From positions 62,001-126,000 of the forward strand of contig CALULA010000002.1 in the NCBI GenBank assembly GCA_944321365.1: a DNA stretch of 64,000 nt. The letters are read 5' to 3'. Made by a program: the position numbers and the translations under genes. How positions within the stretch are numbered: position 1 is the first letter of the stretch; the number at the start of each line of letters is the position of its first letter. Shown here in pieces: positions 1 to 8,797 of the stretch. The DNA is from an uncultured Paraprevotella sp. (GTDB taxonomy: Bacteria > Bacteroidota > Bacteroidia > Bacteroidales > Bacteroidaceae). Under the pieces are notes generated by a model that was not told the DNA's origin, did no database searches, and saw nothing but the letters and a program-made list of their open reading frames with translations.

Positions 1-1
1 T

Positions 2-544
2 ATGTTGAAAACGATGCGGAAACTTAAGATAACAGAATTGCACAGGATTTCACAGGAAGAGTTCAAGACGGCAGAAAAACTACCCTTGACTGTGGTCTTG
101 GACCACGTAAGGAGTTTATATAATGTAGGTTCGGTGTTTCGTTCTTCCGATGCTTTTCGTGTGGATCATGTTTATTTATGTGGCATAACAGCTACTCCAC
201 CGCAAGTGGAAATTCATAAGACTGCTTTGGGTGCCGAGGACACCGTGGACTGGAAATATTATGAAAACACGCTGGATGCGGTGAGAGAACTGAAAGATTG
301 TGGGACAGAAGTATGGGCGGTTGAACAAGTAGAAGGAAGCACGATGCTGCAGGATTTTGTCCCTCAACAAGGCAAGAAGTATGCTATTGTTCTTGGAAAT
401 GAAGTGAAAGGCGTACAGCAGGAGGTTGTTGACCTGTGTGACGGTTGCATAGAAATCCCTCAGTTTGGGACGAAGCACTCTTTAAACGTGTCGGTTACGG
501 CGGGCATGCTGATTTGGGAATTTGCCCGTAAGTTGAAGTTATGA
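2..544 (+). CDS. TrmH/SpoU-family RNA methyltransferase
   Basis: SPOUT-class enzyme predicted to transfer a methyl group from S-adenosylmethionine to a ribose 2'-OH in tRNA or rRNA. The three knot motifs are visible: motif 1 NVGSVFR (residues 41-47), motif 2 IVLGNEVKGV (129-138), and motif 3 IPQFGTKHSLNVSV (152-165). At 180 residues it is the short form without an N-terminal substrate-binding extension. The first ATG lies at the window edge, so the true start could be this one, the ATG at 14, or upstream of the window. Its 3' end meets the convergent DUF4294 gene with 3 bases between. The family is certain; the modified nucleotide cannot be read from sequence. Confidence 0.9.
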   Translation: MLKTMRKLKITELHRISQEEFKTAEKLPLTVVLDHVRSLYNVGSVFRSSDAFRVDHVYLCGITATPPQVEIHKTALGAEDTVDWKYYENTLDAVRELKDCGTEVWAVEQVEGSTMLQDFVPQQGKKYAIVLGNEVKGVQQEVVDLCDGCIEIPQFGTKHSLNVSVTAGMLIWEFARKLKL

Positions 545-547
545 ACA

Positions 548-1177
548 TTATAGTGCACCTATTTCAACCATTCTGACTACGCGTTCAGTAAGTTTGTCAT
601 CGGCTTCCGGGTCATAATTCTTTTTCAGACTGGCTCCAAAAATGGCAGCAAAAGCTTGGTAGAATCCGGCCTTGAAAGGACCGAAGAAAGCTTTTACTAT
701 TTCATATGAATTTTGGTTGCACTCGCGGTCTACCAGCTTTATGAGCAGTTTTCCTTGCGAGTAAGTCAGTTTTTTCATTTCTGGAGTATATTGTTTCTTT
801 ATTCCCTTCTCTACGGCTCGGATATGTGCGTCTTTTTCTTTTTTCGTTGGCAGTTTTTCCAGGTATTCATACGTCTCGGCTATGGTCTGGTTTACTCTTT
901 TTGCAATGGGCAATGTCTTTTTGACGTTATATACCAGTCTGTTATAACGCATGACTTCTCTTCTGTTCTTGAACTTCAAGGGAGGATAAACCGGGAGTTC
1001 CGGCATGATGATGACCGTGATGGAATCACCCTTATAAAATTCTTTTTGTACCTTCTTGTAAAACACCACCTGTATTTTCTGTTCTCCTTCGGTGGGTACA
1101 AAATGGTCCTGAGCTTCCGCCTGTTCAATTGTGAAGTAGCTCATTAAAAATAATATGAGGCATTTCCATATTTTCAT
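548..1177 (-). CDS. DUF4294 family exported protein
   Basis: A 209-residue protein with an N-terminal signal peptide (hydrophobic stretch at residues 4-17, likely cleaved after AEAQ). The body matches DUF4294, a Bacteroidetes family of unknown function, in its basic, charged helical middle (YPPLKFKNRREVMRYNRLVY near 63-82) and the later GKLLIKLVDRECNQNSYEIV. It is probably periplasmic. It is divergent from the helix-hairpin-helix gene and has a TAnnTTTG-like element just upstream of its ATG. Function unknown. Confidence 0.85.
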   Translation of the reverse strand: MKIWKCLILFLMSYFTIEQAEAQDHFVPTEGEQKIQVVFYKKVQKEFYKGDSITVIIMPELPVYPPLKFKNRREVMRYNRLVYNVKKTLPIAKRVNQTIAETYEYLEKLPTKKEKDAHIRAVEKGIKKQYTPEMKKLTYSQGKLLIKLVDRECNQNSYEIVKAFFGPFKAGFYQAFAAIFGASLKKNYDPEADDKLTERVVRMVEIGAL

Positions 1178-1185
1178 ATCAGCTG

Positions 1186-1193
1186 CAAAAATA
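1186..1193 (-). promoter_or_regulatory. Candidate -7 element for the DUF4294 gene
   Basis: Minus-strand TATTTTTG fits the Bacteroidetes TAnnTTTG consensus 9 bp upstream of the ATG. No matching -33 TTG is seen at the expected distance. Confidence 0.4.
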
Positions 1194-1259
1194 TAAATTA
1201 AATACTTTCATTGAATGCTTTTTGCAAATAATATAATTTGTTATATTAAAATAGTTGAT

Positions 1260-1267
1260 TATATTTG
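1260..1267 (+). promoter_or_regulatory. Candidate -7 element very close to the helix-hairpin-helix gene start
   Basis: TATATTTG matches TAnnTTTG but ends only 4 bases before the ATG at 1272. If used, the transcript would be leaderless or translation would start at the TTG near 1312, which would still leave a signal peptide. Confidence 0.35.
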
Positions 1268-1271
1268 ACGC

Positions 1272-3332
1272 ATGACAGATAAAACTTCTGAAAACAGTTT
1301 TCAACATCTGTTGTGGATAATAAGTTTAATTACTTGTATTTTACAGGTATGTGTTGTGAATAAGGCTTATGGACAGCAGTATTCATGGGAAGAATTTGTA
1401 GAGAAGATTTCTGTTGATGAATATGATGAATACGATTATCTCACTCCTTTACTGGAAGATTTGACGGAGCTGCACGAGCATCCTTTTAATCTGAACACAG
1501 CGACAAAAGAAGAATTGGAGCAGTTGCCTTTTCTCACAGATGAGGACGTAGAAGAGATATTGGCTTATGTTTACAGGTATGGACCGTTACAATCTTTGGG
1601 AGAGCTGAAACTGATAGCCCGGTTGGATTATCAGACTGCACAGTTTCTTGGTTTATTTGTTTACGTAGCCCCACCCGGAGAAAAGAGCAAAAGGATAAAA
1701 TGGAAAGACCTGTGGAAGTACGGGCATCAGGAATTAATGACCAGACTTGACATACCGTTATATAAACGTGAAGGGTTTATCATGCCGGAAGAAGATGTCC
1801 TACGGGAGAATCCCAACAAGGTATATTTGGGTAATGGTCTGTATCACAATATCCGATATGCTTATAGATATAAGGGGAAATTGTTCTGGGGACTGACCAT
1901 GGAAAAGGATGCCGGCGAGCCTTTCGGCAGTTATGGCAATAAGGTTTACGACGCTTACTCCTTTCATTTTCTGCTGAAGGACTGTGGTATATTGCGCACT
2001 TTGGCTTTGGGCGATTACAGATTGAATTTCGGTGAAGGGTTGGTAGTCAATACAGATTTCTCTTTCGGCAAGTCTGGTTTTTGGAATATGAATAAAAAGA
2101 CTACACCTGTTAAGAAATTCTCTTCCACATCGGAAACTTCGTTTTTCAGGGGGATGGCCGGTACTGTCGGTGTAGGTCCGGTGGAGGTTTCCGTCTTTTA
2201 TTCTTATCTGCCTGTTGACGCTACGTTGAAGAAAGACGGAAACATCTCATCTTTGAAAACGGACGGTTTGCACCGTACGCTGTCAGAAGTTTCAAAAAAA
2301 CATAATGTAACAGAACAGTCTGCCGGCGGAGACATAACCTGGAATGCCCGGCATTTCTCGGCAGGAATGCTGATGTTTTATCAACACTTCAGCAAAAGTT
2401 TTTCTAAAGGTGAGCAAAAGTACAGACAATATTATCCGGAAGGAAAAAACTTTATGAATGCAAGTCTGCATTATCGTCTGCATTACGATAAGTTTTTGTT
2501 TGCCGGAGAGACGGCGTTCAGCAATACTTATCAGGGCTGGGCTACGCTGAACAAGCTGTCGTATCGCTTCAGTCACCGTTACAGCATCATGGCTTTATAT
2601 CGTTTGTTTGCTTATCAGTATGTTGGATTGCGCGGAAACAGTTTTTCAGAAAGCGGTATGGTGAAGAATGAAAGCGGGGTATACGTAAGTCTTGAGGCTT
2701 CACCTTTGAATGAATTGAAACTGTATGCTTACTTCGATTATTTTTATTTTCCCTGGGTGAAGTTTGCCACACCGCATACTTCCGACGGTTATGAAATGAC
2801 CGTTCAGGCTGATTGGGTGCCGGACAAGAGGTGGAATGCTTCCGGACGTTATCAGTTGAAACGCAAAGAACGTTATGGTCATCCGTATCTTTATCATAAA
2901 CTGAAGGCACAAGTGCAGTGCATGTTCGCTGACAGTTGGAACGTACGTATGTTCGGGCGGTATACTCAAGTGAGCGATTTGGGTGGTACGCACGTGAGTG
3001 GATATATGGCCGGTGGAATTGTGCGGTGGACGGAAAAGAAAAACAGAGTGAGCCTTTCGCTGTCCGGTGTCTGTTTTGACAGTGAGGACTATAAGGCACC
3101 GATGTCTTTCTACGAGCCTTCTTTGCTCTATGCCTTCTCCTTTATGACTTTGTATGGACGAGGAATAAGGGCGGCATTGACCGGGCGTTGGAATATTTCC
3201 GGGCGTTGGATGCTGATGCTGAAATACGGTATGACGGATTATTGGGACAGGGACGTGATAGGAGAGGGGTTGCAACGCATCAACAGTTCTTGCAAGAACG
3301 ACCTTTCTTTTCTCTTGCGCTACAAGTTTTGA
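1272..3332 (+). CDS. Helix-hairpin-helix protein with outer-membrane-barrel-like body
   Basis: A 686-residue exported protein. Residues 12-33 form a signal peptide ending near AYGQQ. Residues about 75-130 carry ComEA-like helix-hairpin-helix motifs (FNLNTATKEELEQLPFL, then GPLQSLGELKLIARLDYQTA). The rest is rich in alternating aromatic and polar strands of outer-membrane type (for example NVRMFGRYTQVSDLGG) and ends in FLLRYKF, a terminal aromatic signature of barrels. HhH plus barrel proteins are common in Bacteroidetes and uncharacterised; a DNA-related role is suggested by the HhH domain but unproven. It is the only long frame here and is followed 48 bases later by the radical SAM gene. Confidence 0.8.
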   Translation: MTDKTSENSFQHLLWIISLITCILQVCVVNKAYGQQYSWEEFVEKISVDEYDEYDYLTPLLEDLTELHEHPFNLNTATKEELEQLPFLTDEDVEEILAYVYRYGPLQSLGELKLIARLDYQTAQFLGLFVYVAPPGEKSKRIKWKDLWKYGHQELMTRLDIPLYKREGFIMPEEDVLRENPNKVYLGNGLYHNIRYAYRYKGKLFWGLTMEKDAGEPFGSYGNKVYDAYSFHFLLKDCGILRTLALGDYRLNFGEGLVVNTDFSFGKSGFWNMNKKTTPVKKFSSTSETSFFRGMAGTVGVGPVEVSVFYSYLPVDATLKKDGNISSLKTDGLHRTLSEVSKKHNVTEQSAGGDITWNARHFSAGMLMFYQHFSKSFSKGEQKYRQYYPEGKNFMNASLHYRLHYDKFLFAGETAFSNTYQGWATLNKLSYRFSHRYSIMALYRLFAYQYVGLRGNSFSESGMVKNESGVYVSLEASPLNELKLYAYFDYFYFPWVKFATPHTSDGYEMTVQADWVPDKRWNASGRYQLKRKERYGHPYLYHKLKAQVQCMFADSWNVRMFGRYTQVSDLGGTHVSGYMAGGIVRWTEKKNRVSLSLSGVCFDSEDYKAPMSFYEPSLLYAFSFMTLYGRGIRAALTGRWNISGRWMLMLKYGMTDYWDRDVIGEGLQRINSSCKNDLSFLLRYKF

Positions 3333-3342
3333 TATATTGTAT

Positions 3343-3350
3343 TACCTTTG
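3343..3350 (+). promoter_or_regulatory. -7 element of the radical SAM gene
   Basis: TACCTTTG fits TAnnTTTG and would start transcription near 3357, giving a leader of about 24 nt before the ATG at 3381. Confidence 0.5.
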
Positions 3351-3380
3351 CGGTGATTTTGAAAGGATTTGAATATCATT

Positions 3381-4157
3381 ATGTCTACAGTTATTTATCC
3401 CTCGCCTATATTCGGTCCTGTACACAGTCGCAGGCTGGGAGTTTCATTGGGCATTAATCTGCTTCCTGAGGATGGAAAGGTTTGTACGTTCGACTGTATT
3501 TATTGTGAATGCGGGTTCAATAAGGATTTCCGGCCGCATTCTTCTTTTCCCACAAGAGAATGTGTGCGTGAGGCTTTGGAGAAGCGTCTGAAAGACATGT
3601 CGGTCAACGGGCCGGTACCAGACGTGCTCACTTTTGCCGGTAACGGTGAACCCACTCTGCATCCTCTGTTTCCGGAAATAGTAGATGATGTTTGTATGTT
3701 GCGCGACCGCTATTTTCCGAAAGCGAAAATCAGCGTGCTGAGCAATTCCACACAGATATTTAAGCCGGAAGTGTTCGCAGCATTGGAAAAGGTGGACAAC
3801 AATATCCTGAAGCTGGATACGGCTGACACGGATTATATCCGCTTGGTAGACCGTCCTGCGGGCCGTTATGAGCTGGAGCGGCTGGTGGACCGCATGAAAG
3901 ATTTTAAAGGAAAGCTGATCATACAGACCATGTTCATGAAAGGAAAGTATGAAGGTATGGATGTGGATAATACTTCAGACCGTTTCGTGCTGCCGTGGAT
4001 AAATGCGGTGAAGAAAATAGCTCCGTCGCAGGTTATGATTTACACCATAGACAGGGAAACTCCGGATCATGATTTGAAAAAGGCCACACATGAGGAACTG
4101 GACCGTATCGCTGTTTTGTTGCGCAATGAGGGGCTGAATGTTTCGGTTTCTTATTGA
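3381..4157 (+). CDS. Radical SAM protein
   Basis: A 258-residue enzyme with the radical SAM CxxxCxxC motif in CTFDCIYCECG near residue 35, followed by FAGNGEPTLHP, the GGE-like strand that contacts SAM. It should bind one 4Fe-4S cluster and generate a 5'-deoxyadenosyl radical. The N-terminus (STVIYPSPIFGPVHSRRLG) resembles a widespread short radical SAM family in Bacteroidetes and Firmicutes with no assigned substrate. The ATG at 3381 is preferred over the in-frame TTG at 3369. It ends in a shared bidirectional terminator opposite nadB. Confidence 0.85.
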   Translation: MSTVIYPSPIFGPVHSRRLGVSLGINLLPEDGKVCTFDCIYCECGFNKDFRPHSSFPTRECVREALEKRLKDMSVNGPVPDVLTFAGNGEPTLHPLFPEIVDDVCMLRDRYFPKAKISVLSNSTQIFKPEVFAALEKVDNNILKLDTADTDYIRLVDRPAGRYELERLVDRMKDFKGKLIIQTMFMKGKYEGMDVDNTSDRFVLPWINAVKKIAPSQVMIYTIDRETPDHDLKKATHEELDRIAVLLRNEGLNVSVSY

Positions 4158-4191
4158 AAAAAACGGGTTTCCGTCTTGCGCCTTGCTTTTT

Positions 4192-4267
4192 TTGCGCAAG
4201 GTCTGCTATGGTCTTGCGCAAAAACGGAGCTGTTCATGCGCAACAGATGTTGCGGTTTTCCGCAAGG
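4192..4267. repeat. Cluster of TTGCGCAA-type palindromes
   Basis: The gap between the radical SAM gene and the terminator holds TTGCGCAA at 4192-4199 and 4214-4221, TGCGCAA near 4237, and TTGCGG-TTTT-CCGCAA near 4250-4265. Similar clusters occur in four other gene-end gaps in this window. Confidence 0.6.
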
Positions 4268-4296
4268 CAGAATACGAGATTCTTGTCATTGAAGGA

Positions 4297-4340
4297 AAAG
4301 GGTGTGCAAGTGTTTTTGTCCACACTTGCACACCCTTTTT
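4297..4340. terminator. Bidirectional terminator between radical SAM gene and nadB
   Basis: A near-perfect stem (AAAGGGTGTGCAAGTGT against ACACTTGCACACCC plus T run) with a loop of about 8 nt sits between the two convergent genes. It has A and T runs on both sides, so it can act on both strands. Confidence 0.9.
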
Positions 4341-4415
4341 CATTATAGGATGAACACGGCTTTGTCAAATAAGAAAAGCTGTGCTTTTTGTGGAGATTCA
4401 TGCGTGACGGTTATC

Positions 4416-6005
4416 TCATTTCTGATCATAGGCATGCTTGGGGTAGTCTGTCGTGTAGTGCAGTCCGCGGCTTTCTTTGCGTTCCATGGCCTGGCGTGTG
4501 ATGAGGTAACCCACATTAATCATGTTACGCAGTTCGCAAATATCTCTTGTTGCCTTTACTCGTTTGAAGAGTTCTTCTGTCTCCTCATAGAGCAGGTCCA
4601 GACGGGTCCAGGCCCGTTTCAGGCGCAGGTCGCTGCGCACGATGCCCACATAGTTGCTCATAATCTGGCCCACTTCTTTCATATCCTGGGCTATCAGCAC
4701 TTTCTCTTCGTTGGTCATTGTCCCCTCATCGTTCCATTCCGGTACCTTGTCGTTGAACGTGTATTGGTCAATGACGCTCAGGCTGTGGCGGGCGGCTGCA
4801 TCGGCATAAACCACAGCCTCGATGAGCGAGTTGCTGGCCAGGCGGTTGCCGCCGTGCAGTCCGGTACATGAACATTCCCCGACGGCATACAGGCGTCTGA
4901 TGCTGGAACATGCGTTAAGGTCTACTTTGATGCCGCCGCACATGTAGTGTGCGCAAGGCACTACAGGAATATACTGTTTCGTGATGTCTATGCCGATGGA
5001 CAGACATTTGGCATAGATGTTTGGAAAGTGGTGCTTGGTTTCTTCCGCATTCTTGTGTGTCACGTCCAGACATACGTGATCCAGTCCGTGTATTTTCATC
5101 TCTTTGTCTATGGCGCGTGCCACGATGTCTCTTGGAGCAAGGCTGAGCCGTTTGTCATATTTCTGCATGAACTCTTCTCCATTGGGCAGACGCAGTATGC
5201 CTCCATACCCCCGCATGGCCTCGGTGATGAGGTAAGCCGGATGGGTTTCTCCGGGATGGAAGAGTGCTGTGGGATGAAATTGTACGAATTCCATGCCCTC
5301 CACAGTTCCTTTTGCACGATAGACCATGGCGATGCCGTCTCCTGTAGCGATGTCAGGATTGGTCGTAGTGGCATAGACCGCTCCCGTTCCGCCGGTGGCC
5401 ATCAAGGTAACTTTGGACAGAAAAGTGTCTATTTTCTTTGTGTCTGGGTCGAGAATGTAAGCACCGTAGCACTCTATGTCTGGCGTGCGTCTTGTTACTT
5501 CAATGCCTAAATGATGTTGCGTGATGATTTCTATGGCGAAATGATTTTCCAATATGGTGATGTTCGGATGATGGCGGACAGCTTCCATCAGTCCGCGTTG
5601 TATTTCAAATCCGGTGTCGTCGGCATGATGCAGGATGCGGAATTCCGAATGTCCGCCTTCGCGGTGCAGGTCAAATTCCCCGTTTTCTTTCTTGTCGAAA
5701 TTCACTCCCCATCTCACCAGGTCGCGGATGCCCTGTGGGGCGTTCTTCACCACCTGTTCCACGGCTGCCGGGTCGCTGATGTAGTCTCCGGCTATCATGG
5801 TGTCCTGGATATGTTTCTCAAAGTTGTCCACTTCCAGATTGGTCACCGAGGCTATTCCGCCTTGGGCTTTGGCTGTGTTGGCCTCGTCCAGTGTGGTTTT
5901 GCATACAATAGCCACTTTGCCTTTTCCGGCCTCGGCTACTTTCAGGGCGTAACTCATTCCGGCCACTCCGGAACCTATGATCAGAAAATCAAATTTACGT
6001 ATCAT
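4416..6005 (-). CDS. nadB: L-aspartate oxidase
   Basis: FAD enzyme that oxidises L-aspartate to iminoaspartate, the first step of de novo NAD synthesis; in anaerobes fumarate can be the acceptor. The N-terminus carries the dinucleotide motif IIGSGVAGMSYALK, followed by NTAKAQGGIASV, EGGHSEFRILHHADDTG and the ARAID/HYMCGGI segments of the fumarate reductase/aspartate oxidase family. The C-terminal helical domain is present (about 529 residues, normal length). The start is the ATG before IRKFDFLI; an upstream in-frame TTG at 6029 adds eight residues and is less likely. nadA and nadC are not in this window. Confidence 0.95.
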   Translation of the reverse strand: MIRKFDFLIIGSGVAGMSYALKVAEAGKGKVAIVCKTTLDEANTAKAQGGIASVTNLEVDNFEKHIQDTMIAGDYISDPAAVEQVVKNAPQGIRDLVRWGVNFDKKENGEFDLHREGGHSEFRILHHADDTGFEIQRGLMEAVRHHPNITILENHFAIEIITQHHLGIEVTRRTPDIECYGAYILDPDTKKIDTFLSKVTLMATGGTGAVYATTTNPDIATGDGIAMVYRAKGTVEGMEFVQFHPTALFHPGETHPAYLITEAMRGYGGILRLPNGEEFMQKYDKRLSLAPRDIVARAIDKEMKIHGLDHVCLDVTHKNAEETKHHFPNIYAKCLSIGIDITKQYIPVVPCAHYMCGGIKVDLNACSSIRRLYAVGECSCTGLHGGNRLASNSLIEAVVYADAAARHSLSVIDQYTFNDKVPEWNDEGTMTNEEKVLIAQDMKEVGQIMSNYVGIVRSDLRLKRAWTRLDLLYEETEELFKRVKATRDICELRNMINVGYLITRQAMERKESRGLHYTTDYPKHAYDQK

Positions 6006-6026
6006 GTTCTTGGATGTTAGGTTTTG

Positions 6027-6034
6027 CAAAGCTA
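6027..6034 (-). promoter_or_regulatory. -7 element of nadB
   Basis: Minus-strand TAGCTTTG fits TAnnTTTG about 22 bp upstream of the nadB ATG. Confidence 0.45.
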
Positions 6035-6164
6035 CGTAAAAACTCAGTCCGTTGTTTGTGTGCGCTCCATTTTCTTTGGTTTTCCTTTAAAATAAATGAA
6101 ATATGTGAGATTTTTATTCTGTTTTTTTCAGAAAAAATGTAACTTGCCACGAAATGGTTCTCTT

Positions 6165-6593
6165 ATGATACGTACGTTTCATTCAAAAATAAACAAAAAG
6201 ACATTGTTTTTTTGTCTTTTGCCCGGTACGGTGCTGGCGGTTTACTTTTTTTGGATAAAGCAGCCCCTTGTTGCTTTATGCTGTATGATTTTTTTGGTGT
6301 TCGTCATAGAGCGTTTGATTCATACGGCTTATACTTTTACTTCCGACGGTTGGCTGACGGTTTATCAGGGACGGTTCTCCAAGATAGGGAAGTATGCTTT
6401 GGCCGATATAGAGAAGGTAAATGTCATTCATTCCCCTTCCTGGTCTTTTTTGAAAAACAGAGATACGGTAATGCTGACTTTCCGTGGAGGGCGTGTGAGG
6501 TTTATCACACCTTTTCCTGCGGAAGAGTTTTGTCGTTATTTCAACCGGAAAAAAAGGGAAGTCACTGAAACGGAAAATAAGCAAGAAGAATGA
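6165..6593 (+). CDS. Bacterial PH-domain membrane protein
   Basis: A 142-residue protein with two adjacent membrane helices (residues about 13-45) followed by a bacterial PH-like domain: YTFTSDGWLTVYQGRF, then IEKVNVIHSPSWSF and DTVMLTFRGGRVRFITPFP, a spacing typical of YdbS/DUF304-type PH domains. Such domains scaffold membrane proteins; no substrate is known. The ATG at 6165 is chosen because it leaves a short leader before the first helix; the ATG at 6096 would add 23 residues. It overlaps the next gene by four bases (ATGA), so the two are probably co-translated. Confidence 0.75.
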   Translation: MIRTFHSKINKKTLFFCLLPGTVLAVYFFWIKQPLVALCCMIFLVFVIERLIHTAYTFTSDGWLTVYQGRFSKIGKYALADIEKVNVIHSPSWSFLKNRDTVMLTFRGGRVRFITPFPAEEFCRYFNRKKREVTETENKQEE

Positions 6594-7789
6594 GAAGGAG
6601 AGTCTTGCAGGGTTTGATCGTGTGTTGGGCTGTATTGTCGACATGTATTCCCGTCAGGGCGGAGCAGCTTCCGGCGGAAGACAATACTGTATGGAGGCAG
6701 TCTCTGCAGTTGGGATTGTCAGCATTGCTGCAGGATGAACTGTTTGAAACTTCTCAGGTGGGGATATGTGTATATGATTTGACCGATGACGTCATGTTGT
6801 ATACCCACGAGGCAAAACAACGCATGCGCCCGGCCTCTACGGAAAAGATAGTAACTGCCGTTTCTGCCTTGTCGGAACTGGGCGCGGATCATCGCCTCAC
6901 CACCCGACTTTATTTTACGGGTGACATCAGCGGCAGCGTCTTACGAGGTGATCTTTACGCTGTCGGAGGATTCGATCCTTGTTTCGGTCGTGACGATATG
7001 CAGCTTTTTGTGCAGACACTCCGGGCAGCAGGCATTGATTCCATTGCGGGAAACCTGTGCGCAGACGTATCAATGAAAGACACTTTAAAGTGGGGATTAG
7101 GATGGTGTTGGGATGATGAGATGCCTGTGCTGACTCCTTTATTATATGAAGGAAAAAACAATTTTATGGAGATTATGGGGCAGATGTTGCAGACGGCAGG
7201 CATAGGATATGTCGGCATTTCCGTGTCACGTTGTCCGGCTGATGCCGTTTTGCTGGAGCAGTGCGGCCGTCCGTTGATAACCGTGTTGAAACGAATGATG
7301 AAAGAAAGTGATAATCTGTATGCGGAATCTGTATTTTATCAGCTGGCGGCTAAAGACGGAAAACCTTATGCGACAAGGGAAGATGTCATTTATCTGATAG
7401 AAAGACTGATCGGTGAAATGGGTTATGAACCGGCTAATTACGTGATAGCGGACGGCAGTGGAGTGTCACTGTATAATTACCTGAGTGCGGAATTGGAAGT
7501 CGCCTTTTTGCGTTATGCCTATCATCGTGCAGACATTTTTAAACATTTGTATGCGGTTTTGCCTATAGCCGGTGTGGATGGCACATTAAAAAACCGTATG
7601 AAAAGGACTGTAGCCAAAGGAAACGTACATGCCAAGACAGGTTCATTGGAAGGAGTTTCCACTTTGACAGGCTATCTTCGGGCTTCCAATGGGCATGATC
7701 TGGCTTTCTGCATCATGAATCAAGGAGTGAGTTCCGGAAAAGCAGCCCGCGACTTTCAGGATAAGGTTTGCGAATTATTGTGTCGTTGA
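6590..7789 (+). CDS. dacB: PBP4-type D-alanyl-D-alanine carboxypeptidase/endopeptidase
   Basis: Periplasmic penicillin-binding protein that trims or cleaves peptidoglycan peptides. A signal peptide (about residues 1-24, ending VRAEQ) precedes the serine hydrolase domain. The three active-site motifs are present: SxxK as RPASTEKIVTA, SxN as SDNLYAE, and KTG in AKTGSLEGVSTLTGY. At 399 residues it is shorter than typical PBP4 (about 470), with a reduced insert between SxxK and SxN. Translationally coupled to the PH-domain gene by ATGA. Confidence 0.9.
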   Translation: MRRRVLQGLIVCWAVLSTCIPVRAEQLPAEDNTVWRQSLQLGLSALLQDELFETSQVGICVYDLTDDVMLYTHEAKQRMRPASTEKIVTAVSALSELGADHRLTTRLYFTGDISGSVLRGDLYAVGGFDPCFGRDDMQLFVQTLRAAGIDSIAGNLCADVSMKDTLKWGLGWCWDDEMPVLTPLLYEGKNNFMEIMGQMLQTAGIGYVGISVSRCPADAVLLEQCGRPLITVLKRMMKESDNLYAESVFYQLAAKDGKPYATREDVIYLIERLIGEMGYEPANYVIADGSGVSLYNYLSAELEVAFLRYAYHRADIFKHLYAVLPIAGVDGTLKNRMKRTVAKGNVHAKTGSLEGVSTLTGYLRASNGHDLAFCIMNQGVSSGKAARDFQDKVCELLCR

Positions 7790-7878
7790 CCGACAATTAA
7801 AAGTTAAAAAAGGAAACAGGCTCTTTTCATTTTAGATATTTTAATCCTTTCCGAAAGAAGTTCTAAAGATAATATATG

Positions 7879-7886
7879 TACCTTTG
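7879..7886 (+). promoter_or_regulatory. -7 element upstream of the 127-residue exported protein gene
   Basis: TACCTTTG fits TAnnTTTG 23 bp before the ATG at 7910. It may also feed the nuo operon by read-through. Confidence 0.5.
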
Positions 7887-7909
7887 CCCCTTGTTAAAGA
7901 GACGAGGCA

Positions 7910-8293
7910 ATGGGCAAGAAATTATGTGTTCTGACAGTTTTGTCCCTGTTCTTCTTCCTGACTTGCATGACGGTTGAAGTGCAGGAAAAAGCGTGGTCTT
8001 GTCCTGTTGTGGAACAGTCTGTGGACCAGGATTTTCATAAGGAAGCAGAATACTGGACTGTCAGCACCCCGTATCTGTTCTTTACTTTTGATTATATAGC
8101 TCCCTTTTCTCTTGTCGTGGCTTCTGATGCCGATATGATGTGCCTCATGTATGCTTTGGCGGCAGAGAAAAGTGTCTGCTGTCCGGATGTAGGGATGTGT
8201 CCTGTTGCGGAACTTTCCCGCCCATTGGTACCGCCCGGTAGCTATATGGGCAGGGATTACTATGTCTTTGCCCTACGCCATATAGTGGTGTGA
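7910..8293 (+). CDS. Small exported protein of unknown function
   Basis: A 127-residue protein that I do not recognise. It begins with a hydrophobic export signal (about residues 4-20) and has six cysteines after the start, including a CC pair (SVCCPDVGMC), which suggests disulfides outside the cytoplasm. The promoter element and plausible start support a real gene. It stands 150 bases upstream of nuoA in the same direction, separated by a hairpin, so partial co-transcription is possible. Confidence 0.6.
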   Translation: MGKKLCVLTVLSLFFFLTCMTVEVQEKAWSCPVVEQSVDQDFHKEAEYWTVSTPYLFFTFDYIAPFSLVVASDADMMCLMYALAAEKSVCCPDVGMCPVAELSRPLVPPGSYMGRDYYVFALRHIVV

Positions 8294-8309
8294 TACGGCT
8301 TTCTGACGT

Positions 8310-8341
8310 ATGCCTGTTTCCGTGAAGAGGAAAGCAGGCAT
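8310..8341 (+). terminator. Hairpin after the small exported protein gene
   Basis: ATGCCTGTTTCC pairs with GGAAA-G-CAGGCAT (12 bp, one bulge), followed by a modest pyrimidine tract. Possibly a leaky terminator or attenuator in front of nuo. Confidence 0.5.
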
Positions 8342-8443
8342 TGCGGCTGTTCTTCTTTTCCGTCATGTGTAGTGCAAAAGAAGAATCGGTCGATATTGTC
8401 GGATAATGTCAGACAGGTTCAAACTAAAAACAGAATAATAAAG

Positions 8444-8797
8444 ATGACAGAATTTACATTACTGACAGTGGTAGTGCTCACAGCCATCGTCCTTGTGGCA
8501 GCGGCCTTGGGCATAGCCCGTCTGTTGGCTCCGCGCAGTTTCAATCCCCAGAAAGGGGAGCCTTATGAGTGCGGTGTGCCGACGAGAGGAGAGACGTGGT
8601 TTCAGTTCCATGCAGGATATTATCTGTATGCCCTGCTGTTCCTCGTGTTCGACATCGAGACGGTGTTTCTGTTCCCGTGGGCGGCCGTAGCCGGTAAGTT
8701 GGGCGTGCAGGGACTGGTCTGTGTGGCTTTCTTCTTGCTTATTTTGGTGCTGGGACTGGCTTATGCCTGGCGGAAAGGAGCTTTGGAATGGAAATGA
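8444..8797 (+). CDS. nuoA: NADH-quinone oxidoreductase subunit A
   Basis: Small membrane subunit of respiratory complex I that packs against NuoH and NuoJ at the quinone channel. The 117-residue product has three membrane helices and the conserved loop [11 protein letters not shown] with the cysteine of that loop, followed by [12 protein letters not shown] in the second helix. The ATG at 8444 is preferred over an in-frame GTG at 8372. First gene of the eleven-subunit operon; overlaps nuoB. Confidence 0.95.
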   Translation: MTEFTLLTVVVLTAIVLVAAALGIARLLAPRSFNPQKGEPYECGVPTRGETWFQFHAGYYLYALLFLVFDIETVFLFPWAAVAGKLGVQGLVCVAFFLLILVLGLAYAWRKGALEWK

